A stretch of 7,600 nucleotides of DNA, taken from Flavobacteriaceae bacterium (GTDB taxonomy: Bacteria; Bacteroidota; Bacteroidia; Flavobacteriales; Flavobacteriaceae). Positions 1 to 7,089 of this stretch are shown piece by piece; within the stretch, counting starts at the first letter, position 1; each line of letters opens with the position of its first letter. The notes under the pieces are model-generated. The model searched no databases. It had not been told where the DNA came from and was given only the letters and a program-made list of their open reading frames with translations. A program made the translations under genes and the position numbers. The DNA lies in the NCBI GenBank assembly GCA_030633225.1, contig DAOVTF010000086.1, positions 1-7,600 of the forward strand, given 5' to 3'.

Positions 1-483
1 AAAGTTGCTGGTGATGTATTTACTAGTGATATTTCAATGTATATGCGTACGCAACATAACTTATATGTAGGGGAAGCCACGGCTGAAAAAATAAAAATTC
101 AAATAGGTGCTGCAACTGAAGATTTAGACTCACCACCAGATGATCTTTTAATTCAGGGAAGAGATCTTCTTAGCGGCAAACCTAAACAAACTGAATTATC
201 ATTTAGAGAAATTGCCAAAGCACTTGAAAAATCAATATTAAGAATTGAAGATGCGGTTATGGAAACCTTATCGGAAACTCCACCTGAATTAGCTGCGGAT
301 ATTTATAATACTGGTATTTATCTTGCAGGAGGAGGATCTATGCTTAGAGGTTTGGACAAACGTTTATCCCGTAAAACAGATTTACCGGTTTATGTTGCCG
401 AAGATCCTTTAAGAGCAGTTGTAAGAGGAACCGGAACAGCTTTAAAAGATCTAGAAAAATACAAAAGTGTATTGATGAAATAA
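1..483 (+). CDS. mreB: Rod shape-determining protein MreB, C-terminal part (5' end outside window)
   Basis: MreB is the bacterial actin homologue. It forms membrane-bound ATP-dependent filaments that organise side-wall peptidoglycan synthesis. The frame is open from base 1, so the gene enters from the left, and about 160 C-terminal residues are visible. That is a little under half of a usual MreB of about 340 residues. Recognisable parts are the segment beginning KVAGDVFTSDISMYMRTQHN (the family's 'VAGD...Y(I/M)R..NL.(I/V)GE.TAE.IK' region, at bases 1-110), and the actin-fold nucleotide-binding loop LAGGGSMLRGL at about bases 322-354. The family-typical tail with DPLRAVVRGTG follows. The ATG codons at 37 and 43 are internal methionines and not the true start. 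The gene is followed after 14 nt by mreC, the usual mre operon order. The identification is secure. Only the upstream part and the promoter are missing. Confidence 0.96.
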   Translation, partial: KVAGDVFTSDISMYMRTQHNLYVGEATAEKIKIQIGAATEDLDSPPDDLLIQGRDLLSGKPKQTELSFREIAKALEKSILRIEDAVMETLSETPPELAADIYNTGIYLAGGGSMLRGLDKRLSRKTDLPVYVAEDPLRAVVRGTGTALKDLEKYKSVLMK

Positions 484-497
484 AATAAGAATTTAAT

Positions 498-1328
498 ATG
501 CAACAAATTATTTCATTCCTTTACAAGAATAAATATTTTCTTTTGTTTTTGTTGCTAGAGTTTTTTGCAATTTTATTTACAATTCAAAGCCATTCTTACC
601 ATAAAAGTAAATTTATTAATTCAGCGAATTTTGTCAGTGGAGGATTTTATAATAAAATAAATAATATAAAGGAATTTTTTATTTTAAAAAAAGAGAATGT
701 ACGCTTATCAGAAGAAAATGTTCAATTAAAAAATTTATTAAACCTTCAAGGCATATCAAGTACTCAAAATAATGTGGTTGTATACGACACTTTAAAATTT
801 AACCAAATATATAATTTTACTTCGGCAAAAATAATTAATAACGATTTTAGAAAAAACAACAATTATTTAACAATTAACAAAGGTAAATCACACCAAATCA
901 AATCTGATCTAGGAGTAATAAACAGCAAAGGTATTATTGGTATAACAAAAAGTGTATCAAATAATTATACTACAGTTTTATCTATTTTAAATGTGAATTC
1001 CCGTATAAATGTTAAACTATTAAATAGTAATCATTTTGGCAGTTTAAGTTGGGATAACAAAGATTATAATACCGTACAACTTCTTGATTTACCAATTCAA
1101 GCATTGATTGAAGTAGGTGATACTATCGTTACAGGAGGTATGTCTACTATTTTCCCAGAAGGAATTCCAGTTGGAATTATAAAAAATTTTGACACAAACA
1201 ATAATAATTATGAGTATATCAATATTACACTTTTTAATGATATGAGTTCAATTGGATTTGTAGAAATTATTACGAATATGGATAAATTAGAAATAAAAAA
1301 TTTAGAAGAAAAAACTTCTAATGAATAG
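498..1328 (+). CDS. mreC: Rod shape-determining protein MreC
   Basis: MreC is a membrane-anchored periplasmic scaffold that links MreB/MreD to PBP2 and activates the RodA-PBP2 synthase. The 276-residue product has a short cytoplasmic N-terminus and one membrane segment at about residues 12-30. A predicted coiled coil follows at about 52-82 (KKENVRLSEENVQLKNLL), then the beta-rich MreC domain at about 90-260. The domain shows the family signatures NSKGIIG (142-148) and VTGGMSTIFPEGIPVG (211-226, matching the usual 'GG.(G)..FP.GIPVG'). Length is normal for the family. The ATG at 498 is the first in frame and gives the expected topology. No Shine-Dalgarno sequence is visible, as is usual in Bacteroidota. 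The coding region is rich in Asn and Lys, reflecting low GC. Its last 8 nt overlap the start of mreD, which suggests translational coupling. Confidence 0.95.
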   Translation: MQQIISFLYKNKYFLLFLLLEFFAILFTIQSHSYHKSKFINSANFVSGGFYNKINNIKEFFILKKENVRLSEENVQLKNLLNLQGISSTQNNVVVYDTLKFNQIYNFTSAKIINNDFRKNNNYLTINKGKSHQIKSDLGVINSKGIIGITKSVSNNYTTVLSILNVNSRINVKLLNSNHFGSLSWDNKDYNTVQLLDLPIQALIEVGDTIVTGGMSTIFPEGIPVGIIKNFDTNNNNYEYINITLFNDMSSIGFVEIITNMDKLEIKNLEEKTSNE

Positions 1329-1827
1329 AGAAAACATAAATATCGCTATTTTATTTATTGGCTTGGTATTATTACAAATAGTAGTACTAAACAATATCAA
1401 TTTTTTGGGATATATAAATCCATTTTTATATATTCTTTTTATCTTTTTATATCCATTAAGAAAAATAGATTTCTCGTTAATTTTGCTAAGCTTTTTTTTA
1501 GGTTTATCCATTGATATATTCTCAAACTCTGGAGGGATCAATGCAGCTGCTACTCTTTTTATAGCTTTTATTAGAATACCTGTTTTACAAAGTGTTATTG
1601 GCAATAGAGAAATCGATTTTAGTTCAGTTAGTTTAAAAAAACTGCCTTTTTATAAATTACTTTACTATATAACTATACTAACTTTCACACATCATTTAAT
1701 AGTGTTTGGTCTTGAATATTTTAAATGGAGTAATTTTAATATTATTATTATTAAAACTGTTTTAACAAGTATATTTACCATTATCTTAATTTTAATCAGT
1801 TTTACATTTATTTCAAGAAAAAGATAA
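1321..1827 (+). CDS. mreD: Rod shape-determining protein MreD
   Basis: MreD is the small polytopic inner-membrane partner of MreC in the elongasome. The 168-residue product is almost entirely hydrophobic, with about five or six membrane segments (roughly 6-25, 30-47, 51-68, 74-91, 112-131 and 139-164). It carries the region GLSIDIFSNSGGINAAATLF (61-80), which fits the family's 'G...D.....G..A' core next to a membrane helix. It ends in a basic tail, SRKR, expected on the cytoplasmic side. The ATG overlaps the end of mreC by 8 nt, and the stop lies 3 nt before the PBP2 start, as expected for coupled translation. MreD sequences are poorly conserved, so the call rests on topology, size, the core motif and its position between mreC and the PBP2 gene. 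Confidence 0.92.
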   Translation: MNRENINIAILFIGLVLLQIVVLNNINFLGYINPFLYILFIFLYPLRKIDFSLILLSFFLGLSIDIFSNSGGINAAATLFIAFIRIPVLQSVIGNREIDFSSVSLKKLPFYKLLYYITILTFTHHLIVFGLEYFKWSNFNIIIIKTVLTSIFTIILILISFTFISRKR

Positions 1828-1830
1828 AAA

Positions 1831-3720
1831 ATGCCAAGGAAGTCGCTATTATACTTTTTGATAATTTTAGTTGGTGCAATTTTTATTGTTCGATTACTTT
1901 ATTTACAAGTAATTGATAATACATATAAAGAAAATCCTCTAAACAATTCCGCAGTAACCATTAAATATGCCTATCCGGATAGAGGCTATATTTACGACAG
2001 AAATGGAAAACTTTTAGTTGCAAACCAAAGCTCGTATGATGTAATGATTATCCCAAAGGATGTGGAGCCTTTAGATACTTTAGAATTTTGCAACTTACTA
2101 AAAATCACTAAGGAAGAATTTATTAAAAAATATATTAGAACTAAAAATTACTCTCCTCGGATTCCTTCAATATTTTTATCTCAATTGTCAAAAGAGGATT
2201 ATGCATATCTTCAAGAAAAAATGTATAAGTACAAAGGTTTTTATATTCAAAAAAGATTTTTACGAAAATATCCTTTAAATACTTCTGCAAATGTTCTTGG
2301 CTACATTAGTGAAGTTAATAATAAAACTTTAAAAGAAAATAAGTATTATAAGTTAGGAGATCTCGTAGGTCTAATGGGAGTTGAAAAACAATATGAAAAT
2401 GAATTGCGTGGTGTTAAAGGGGTAAATTATATTAAAAAGAATCGTTTTAATAAAGAAATTGGAACTTATAAAGATGGTATATATGACACATTACCTATTC
2501 CGGGAAAAGATATTTCTTTAACTATTGATCTTGACTTACAATTATATACTGAAAAATTATTGTATAATAAACGTGGAGGAATTGTTGCTATTGAGCCTTC
2601 TACTGGAGAGATTCTAACATTAGTTTCAACTCCAGGTTATAATCCAAATATGCTAGTTGGTAGAGACCGTTCAAAGAATTCTGTTTTATTATTTAACGAC
2701 ACTATTACAAAACCAATGTTAGATAAAAGTTTACAAGCACAATACCCTCCAGGATCACCTTTTAAACTCATCAATGCACTAATAGGTTTACAGGAAAATG
2801 TAATCACTCCTGAAACTCCATTTTATTGTTATCATGGTTATAAATATGGTGGTAGAAAAATGGCTTGCCATTGTGGAATTGTTGGGTCACCGATAAGAAT
2901 GAATGTAGGTATATATAGATCATGTAACTCCTATTTTTCAAATGTATATCGAAGAACTATAGAAAAATATGACACCCCTACAGAAGGGATGAATGTTTGG
3001 AGCAATCATGTTAAAAGTTTTGGTTTAGGAAATTATCTAGGCTACGACCTACCTTCAGGACAAAAGGGACTAATTCCTGATTCAAATACATATAAAAGAA
3101 TATATCCAAATGGAGGGTGGAGAGCTATAACTACCATTTCAAATGCAATTGGACAAGGTGAGGTTCTAACCACTCCTATTCAGCTAGCCAATATGACTGC
3201 GGCTATAGCAAATCGAGGTTTTTATTATACCCCACATATTTTAAAAAAAATTGGAGATAGTACAGTTACAAATGAAAAATATACAAAACCTAAATATACT
3301 TCAATAGATGCAAAATATTTTGAACCTGTAATTGAAGGGATGTTTGATGTATTCGAAATTGGAACAGCGAGATTTTCTAAAATAGATAATATTGAGATCT
3401 GTGGGAAAACAGGTACTTCAGAAAATTTTAAAAGAATTAATGGTAAAAAAGTACAATTTACAGATCATTCTATTTTTGTTGCTTTTGCTCCTAAAGATAA
3501 TCCTAAAATAGCTATAGCGGTTTTTATTGAAAATGGATATTGGGGTTCGCGCTGGGCCGCTCCCATTGCTAGCTTAATGATTGAAAAATATATAAACGGA
3601 TCTATCGGAAGCTCAATTCAAAGACAAAATATAGAACAAAAAATGCTTACTCAAGGTCTTGAAGAAGAATATAAAAAACAACTAGATAGCGAAAATTACA
3701 TTGCGAAAAAGGAAAAATAA
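1831..3720 (+). CDS. mrdA: Penicillin-binding protein 2 (elongasome D,D-transpeptidase)
   Basis: This is a class B PBP that cross-links new glycan strands made by RodA during cell elongation. It is anchored in the inner membrane with its catalytic part in the periplasm. The 629-residue product has a membrane anchor at about 6-26. The pedestal domain follows at about 40-235, with the family's PDRG.I.DRNG..L motif at 49-62, and the transpeptidase domain spans about 240-595. The three active-site motifs are all present: SPFK with nucleophile Ser309 and Lys312, SCN at 364-366, and KTG at 526-528 (in GKTGTSE). A Cys/His-rich stretch at 333-348 lies between the first two motifs. The tail after about 600 is charged (KKQLDSENYIAKKEK). 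The ATG follows mreD by 3 nt, and the last 20 nt overlap rodA, so the synthase pair is encoded together. Context and the PDRG-type N-terminus separate it from the division enzyme FtsI. It is often named pbpA or mrdA. Confidence 0.96.
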   Translation: MPRKSLLYFLIILVGAIFIVRLLYLQVIDNTYKENPLNNSAVTIKYAYPDRGYIYDRNGKLLVANQSSYDVMIIPKDVEPLDTLEFCNLLKITKEEFIKKYIRTKNYSPRIPSIFLSQLSKEDYAYLQEKMYKYKGFYIQKRFLRKYPLNTSANVLGYISEVNNKTLKENKYYKLGDLVGLMGVEKQYENELRGVKGVNYIKKNRFNKEIGTYKDGIYDTLPIPGKDISLTIDLDLQLYTEKLLYNKRGGIVAIEPSTGEILTLVSTPGYNPNMLVGRDRSKNSVLLFNDTITKPMLDKSLQAQYPPGSPFKLINALIGLQENVITPETPFYCYHGYKYGGRKMACHCGIVGSPIRMNVGIYRSCNSYFSNVYRRTIEKYDTPTEGMNVWSNHVKSFGLGNYLGYDLPSGQKGLIPDSNTYKRIYPNGGWRAITTISNAIGQGEVLTTPIQLANMTAAIANRGFYYTPHILKKIGDSTVTNEKYTKPKYTSIDAKYFEPVIEGMFDVFEIGTARFSKIDNIEICGKTGTSENFKRINGKKVQFTDHSIFVAFAPKDNPKIAIAVFIENGYWGSRWAAPIASLMIEKYINGSIGSSIQRQNIEQKMLTQGLEEEYKKQLDSENYIAKKEK

Positions 3721-4978
3721 CATATTTAAAGGAGTTGATTGGCCAATCATAATCATGTATCTAATCTTTATTTTTTTAGGTTGGGTTAGTATTTATACTG
3801 CAACCTACTCTGATACAGAGTATGAAATATTTGATTTTTCAACCAAGTATGGCAAGCAATTTATTTGGATTCTCTTAAGTTTTGTATTAATAATTGTCAT
3901 ATTGGCAATTGATAAAAAGTTCTATGAGCAATTCTCTGGTGTTTTTTATATTGTTTCCATTTTGTCCTTAATAGGTTTATTTTTATTTGGTAAAAACATT
4001 AATGGTGCAACTTCATGGTATAGCTTTGGCTCCTTTGCTATTCAACCAGCTGAATTTGCAAAAGCAGCAACATCATTGGCAATTGCAAATTATTTGAATG
4101 AACGAAATCAAGACCTGCGAAAATTAAACAATCAGCTAAAAGCTTTTGGAATAATTTTATTACCGGCCATATTAATTACTTTACAACCTGATCCGGGTTC
4201 GGCATTAGTATATGGTTCTCTTATTTTAGTATTATATCGTTTCGGATTACCGATGTATTATTTAATTATTGGCCTATTAGCAATAATTTTATTTATTACA
4301 ACTTTGTATTTTGGTTATTCTTTTACTATAATTATAACTATTATAATAATTACTCTTTTATTCTTTTATTTAAATTATAAAAATAAAAACTTTCTAAGAA
4401 AAAACTGGTTTAAGTTTCTTTTGCTATACTTTTTTACTGGTTTATTTATCTTTAGTGTTGATTATGTTTTTAATAATGTTTTCGAACAAAGGCATAGAGA
4501 TAGATTTAATATATTATTAGGTAAAGATATTGATGATCAGGGTATTGGATACAATACTACTCAGTCTGTAATTACTATAAGCTCCGGAGGATTCAAAGGA
4601 AAAGGTTTTTTACAAGGAGATAGAACACAAGGTGATTTTGTGCCTGAGCAACAAACTGATTATATCTTTAGTACCATTGGTGAAGAATGGGGGTTTTTAG
4701 GAAGTGGATTTGTTATTTTATTATTTATGGCGTTTTTATTACGATTACTTCATATTGCTGATAGACAGAAATCAACCTTTAGTAAAGTTTATGCATACGC
4801 TACAGTTGCCATTTTCTTTTTTCATTTTACTATTAATATAGGAATGGTAATTGGATTATTACCGACTGTTGGTATTCCATTATCATTTTTTAGCTACGGT
4901 GGATCTTCTCTTTGGGGATTTACAGTTTTACTCTTTATACTGATTAGATTAGATGCCGATAGAATTTATGAATGGTAA
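3701..4978 (+). CDS. rodA: Peptidoglycan glycosyltransferase RodA (SEDS family), TTG start
   Basis: RodA is the polytopic SEDS-family enzyme that polymerises lipid II into glycan strands and works as a complex with PBP2. The 425-residue product has about ten membrane segments. SEDS motifs are clear: GATSWYSFGSFAIQPAEFAK (102-121), QPDPGSAL (162-169), and DDQGIGYNTTQS (278-289). The last of these contains an Asp aligned by eye with the catalytic Asp262 of E. coli RodA. Further motifs are SSGGFKGKGFLQG, the FVPEQQTDYIFSTIGEEWGFLG loop, and the C-terminal GIPLSFFSYGGSS. The start is TTG at 3701, inside the end of the PBP2 gene. It restores the normal RodA N-terminus (NNIFKGVDW before helix 1). 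The next in-frame ATG, at 3755, lies inside the first membrane helix and would truncate it. The protein is longer than E. coli RodA because of extra hydrophobic and basic sequence around residues 195-240, which I believe is common in Bacteroidota. It is the last gene of the operon. Confidence 0.95.
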   Translation: MRKRKNNIFKGVDWPIIIMYLIFIFLGWVSIYTATYSDTEYEIFDFSTKYGKQFIWILLSFVLIIVILAIDKKFYEQFSGVFYIVSILSLIGLFLFGKNINGATSWYSFGSFAIQPAEFAKAATSLAIANYLNERNQDLRKLNNQLKAFGIILLPAILITLQPDPGSALVYGSLILVLYRFGLPMYYLIIGLLAIILFITTLYFGYSFTIIITIIIITLLFFYLNYKNKNFLRKNWFKFLLLYFFTGLFIFSVDYVFNNVFEQRHRDRFNILLGKDIDDQGIGYNTTQSVITISSGGFKGKGFLQGDRTQGDFVPEQQTDYIFSTIGEEWGFLGSGFVILLFMAFLLRLLHIADRQKSTFSKVYAYATVAIFFFHFTINIGMVIGLLPTVGIPLSFFSYGGSSLWGFTVLLFILIRLDADRIYEW

Positions 4979-5005
4979 GTTTTTAGAATCTTAAATATGG
5001 AACAT

Positions 5006-5045
5006 AAAAAAAGCAGCCCAAATTGGGACTGCTTTATATTTTTAT
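5006..5045. terminator. Bidirectional intrinsic terminator between rodA and rpsT
   Basis: A hairpin pairs AAAGCAG (5010-5016) with CTGCTTT (5029-5035) and continues with CCCA (5017-5020) against TGGG (5024-5027). The loop is 3 nt, and one A at 5028 is bulged. On the minus strand the stem runs directly into seven T residues (complement of 5006-5012), an ideal terminator for the rpsT transcript. On the plus strand it is followed by TTTATATTTTTATAA, a T-rich tail suitable for ending the mre-rodA transcript. It lies 27 nt after the rodA stop and 23 nt after the rpsT stop, exactly where two converging units need it. Confidence 0.88.
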
Positions 5046-5058
5046 AACATATCGTTAC

Positions 5059-5310
5059 TTATAACCCAGCGACGTGCTTTGTTAAATTTGATTTTAAATT
5101 CGCTGCTTTATTATTATGAATAACATTATTTTTTGCCAATTTATCAATCATTGAAATAATACCAGACAACTTTTCTTCAGCATCTTTTTTAACTTCAATT
5201 TCACGTAGGTCTTTGATAGCATTCCGTGTAGTTTTATGCTGATATTTATTTCTTAAATGTCTAGTTTCGTTACTTCTAATTCTTTTTATTGCTGACTTAT
5301 GATTTGCCAT
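5059..5310 (-). CDS. rpsT: 30S ribosomal protein S20
   Basis: S20 is a primary 16S rRNA-binding protein of the small ribosomal subunit. The 83-residue product has the usual length and high Lys/Arg/Asn content. It opens with the family signature MANHKSAIKRIRSNETRHLRN and has the expected all-helical character. The conserved end region contains VIHNNKAANLKSNL (about residues 63-76), matching the family's 'G.IH.N.AAR.KS.L'. The ATG directly precedes the conserved ANHKSAIKR start, and no Shine-Dalgarno sequence is visible. It lies 36 nt downstream of tRNA-Glu on the same strand with no terminator between, so it probably shares the tRNA promoter. It ends just before the bidirectional hairpin shared with rodA. 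Confidence 0.97.
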   Translation of the reverse strand: MANHKSAIKRIRSNETRHLRNKYQHKTTRNAIKDLREIEVKKDAEEKLSGIISMIDKLAKNNVIHNNKAANLKSNLTKHVAGL

Positions 5311-5346
5311 TTTTTCTAAATTTAATTGTTTATTAAAACAAATTTG

Positions 5347-5418
5347 TAGCCCGTAGGGGAATCGAACCCCTCTTACCAGGATGAAAACCTGGCGTCCTAG
5401 CCGATAGACGAACGGGCC
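5347..5418 (-). tRNA. tRNA-Glu (anticodon TTC)
   Basis: Read on the minus strand, the sequence folds as a complete 72-nt cloverleaf. The acceptor arm pairs GGCCCGT with ACGGGCT (first pair G-U), and the D-arm is GTC...GAC with GG in the loop. The anticodon arm is CCAGG-TTTTCAT-CCTGG, placing TTC at positions 34-36. The T-arm is AGGGG-TTCGATT-CCCCT, and the discriminator base is A. The 3' CCA is not encoded: the genomic sequence after the discriminator is CAA, so CCA must be added enzymatically. Anticodon TTC reads GAA and GAG (Glu). It sits between proS and rpsT on their strand. Confidence 0.97.
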
Positions 5419-5454
5419 TTAACTCCTAACAAGGTTACTGTGTTAAAGCGAGTG

Positions 5455-5485
5455 CAAAAATAATACAATTTTTAAAATCTGCAAG
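5455..5485 (-). promoter_or_regulatory. Bacteroidota-type promoter for tRNA-Glu-rpsT
   Basis: On the minus strand there is CTTG (complement of 5482-5485), exactly 19 nt, then TATTTTTG (complement of 5455-5462). The Bacteroidota primary-sigma consensus is TTTG-N19-TAnnTTTG. The downstream box matches perfectly, and the upstream box matches in three of four bases. Transcription would begin near 5448-5450, about 30 nt before the mature tRNA 5' end, leaving a short leader for processing. The region between tRNA-Glu and proS (5419-5509) holds nothing else that I can identify, and no hairpin terminator for proS is visible in it. Confidence 0.75.
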
Positions 5486-5509
5486 TACTTTTTATTATTT
5501 TTTTTATTT

Positions 5510-6985
5510 TTAATATGCCTTGGCAAATAACACTCTCTGTTTTGATTTTTTACCACTAAAAACACATATACCTTCTTCTTTATCAGAATCTAATGGTATA
5601 CACCTTATGGTTGCTTTGGTTAAATTTTTTATTTGGTCTTCTGTTTCCGAAGTCCCATCCCAATGGGCCAACACAAAACCACCCTTACTATTTAGAACTT
5701 CTTTAAACTCATCAAAATCGTTAACTTTTGTTATTGACTCTTCTCTAAAATTTAACGCTTTCTTAAATAAGTTATCTTGTATTTCTAAAAGTAAATCATT
5801 AATAGTATCAGCAATGTTATCTTGTTTAACAATTTCTTTTGTTAAAGTATCTCTTCTAGCCAATTCAACAGTACCATTCTCTAGATCTCGAGGACCTATT
5901 GCAATTCTAAGCGGAACACCTTTTAATTCATACTCTGCAAATTTCCAACCTGGCTTATATGTAGTACGATTATCATATTTTACAGAAATACCTTTGTCTT
6001 TAAATTCAGTAATCATTTCGTTAACCCTATTATTAATCGCATCCAACTGTTCATCACTTCTGTAAATAGGAACAATAACCAATTGAATTGGAGCCAAATT
6101 TGGTGGTAAAACCAAACCATTATCATCACTATGTGTCATAACCAAAGCGCCCATTAAACGAGTTGAAACACCCCATGAAGTAGCCCAAACATATTCTTGT
6201 TTTCCTTCTTTAGTTGTGAATTTTACATCAAATGCTTTAGCAAAATTTTGACCTAAAAAATGTGAAGTTCCGGCTTGCAATGCTTTACCATCTTGCATTA
6301 ATGCTTCAATAGTATAGGTACTCAAGGCTCCTGCAAATCGTTCACTTTCTGTCTTCTCACCCTTAATTACAGGCATTGCCATAAAATTTTCAGCGAAATC
6401 AGCATAAACGCCTTGCATTTTTAAAGCCTCTTCTAGAGCTTCTTCTTTGGTTACGTGTGCTGTATGGCCTTCTTGCCATAAAAATTCAGCTGTACGTAAA
6501 AACAAACGAGTACGCATTTCCCAACGTACTACATTTGACCATTGGTTGATCAATAAAGGTAAATCTCTATACGATTGAATCCATTTTCTATAAGAATCCC
6601 ATATTATGGTTTCCGAAGTTGGGCGAACAATTAATTCCTCTTCTAATTTTGCGGTTTCATCAACTACAATTTCTTTACCATCTTCAGATGTTTTTAAGCG
6701 ATAATGAGTAACCACAGCGCATTCTTTAGCAAAACCATCTACATGACTTGCTTCTTTACTAAAATATGATTTTGGAATTAACAAAGGAAAGTAGGCATTT
6801 TCATGTCCGGTCTCTTTAAACATTCTATCCAATTCAGCTTGCATTTTTTCCCAAATTGCATATCCATATGGTTTAATAACCATCATCCCTCTTACACCTG
6901 AATTCTCTGCAAGATCAGCTTTTATCACTAATTCATTATACCATTTTGAATAGTCTTCACTCCTTTTAGTCAGTTTTTTACTCAT
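5510..6985 (-). CDS. proS: Prolyl-tRNA synthetase, short archaeal/eukaryote-type
   Basis: This cytoplasmic class II synthetase charges tRNA-Pro with proline. The 491-residue length and the absence of the INS editing insertion identify the short archaeal-type form. Motif 1 lies at about 31-71 ([18 protein letters not shown] followed by YFPLLIP). RPTSET is at 121-126, and motif 2 runs about 154-177 ([20 protein letters not shown], then HTAH). The proline/tRNA-site loop [18 protein letters not shown] is at 237-254, and motif 3 runs about 271-299 ([20 protein letters not shown] and on). The anticodon-binding domain spans about 300-400, and the C-terminal extension ends in the conserved FAKAY with terminal Tyr. 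The C-terminal domain keeps only Cys462 and Cys474, whereas archaeal-type enzymes usually have a four-Cys zinc site there. The ATG is preceded by a good promoter at 7045-7075. No terminator is visible after its stop, so read-through into tRNA-Glu-rpsT is possible. Confidence 0.96.
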   Translation of the reverse strand: MSKKLTKRSEDYSKWYNELVIKADLAENSGVRGMMVIKPYGYAIWEKMQAELDRMFKETGHENAYFPLLIPKSYFSKEASHVDGFAKECAVVTHYRLKTSEDGKEIVVDETAKLEEELIVRPTSETIIWDSYRKWIQSYRDLPLLINQWSNVVRWEMRTRLFLRTAEFLWQEGHTAHVTKEEALEEALKMQGVYADFAENFMAMPVIKGEKTESERFAGALSTYTIEALMQDGKALQAGTSHFLGQNFAKAFDVKFTTKEGKQEYVWATSWGVSTRLMGALVMTHSDDNGLVLPPNLAPIQLVIVPIYRSDEQLDAINNRVNEMITEFKDKGISVKYDNRTTYKPGWKFAEYELKGVPLRIAIGPRDLENGTVELARRDTLTKEIVKQDNIADTINDLLLEIQDNLFKKALNFREESITKVNDFDEFKEVLNSKGGFVLAHWDGTSETEDQIKNLTKATIRCIPLDSDKEEGICVFSGKKSKQRVLFAKAY

Positions 6986-7009
6986 GTATTATAGCTTTGG
7001 CACAAATAT

Positions 7010-7026
7010 TGTTAATATTTTTAACA
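7010..7026. repeat. Small inverted repeat in the proS/lipoprotein intergenic region
   Basis: TGTTAA (7010-7015) and TTAACA (7021-7026) form a perfect 6-bp inverted repeat around a 5-nt TATTT centre. It lies downstream of the predicted proS start site, inside the proS leader, and upstream of the lipoprotein gene. It could be an operator-like site or a weak hairpin. In such AT-rich sequence it could also be chance. No regulator is encoded nearby. Confidence 0.3.
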
Positions 7027-7044
7027 GATATTAAAATTAGGATA

Positions 7045-7075
7045 CAAAGCTAACTTTTTTTTATCTTACAACAAT
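7045..7075 (-). promoter_or_regulatory. Bacteroidota-type promoter for proS
   Basis: The minus strand carries ATTG (complement of 7072-7075), exactly 19 nt, then TAGCTTTG (complement of 7045-7052). This is a full match to the TAnnTTTG box and a three-of-four match to the TTTG box. The predicted start, near 7038-7040, gives a proS leader of about 50 nt. The element lies within the divergent intergenic region and reaches to 15 nt from the ATG of the lipoprotein gene on the other strand. Confidence 0.65.
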
Positions 7076-7089
7076 AAAAATACAGTACA

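Noticed and set aside
484..497. Shine-Dalgarno site before mreC and the other genes of the window
   Set aside because: No GGAGG-like sequence stands at the right distance before mreC, mreD, rodA, rpsT or the lipoprotein gene. This agrees with Bacteroidota habit and is not a gene-specific oddity.
1302..1604. 100-codon open frame on the minus strand across the mreC/mreD junction
   Set aside because: It lies fully opposite mreD and the end of mreC, has no recognisable motif, and is explained as the antisense shadow of AT-rich membrane-protein coding sequence.
3755..3757. ATG as the rodA start
   Set aside because: It would remove the conserved cytoplasmic N-terminus and cut the first membrane helix. 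The TTG at 3701 gives the normal family N-terminus.
5328..5346. Inverted repeats TTGTTT/AAACAA and the palindrome ACAAATTTGT between tRNA-Glu and rpsT, as a terminator or separate rpsT promoter
   Set aside because: The stems are short and pure A/T-rich with no T-run placed for termination. CAAATTTG is an imperfect promoter box with no partner at 19 nt, only tRNA sequence.
5520..6065. 181-codon open frame on the plus strand inside proS
   Set aside because: It is antisense to a well-conserved proS coding region. The translation is Ser/Leu-rich with no domain signature, as expected of a shadow.
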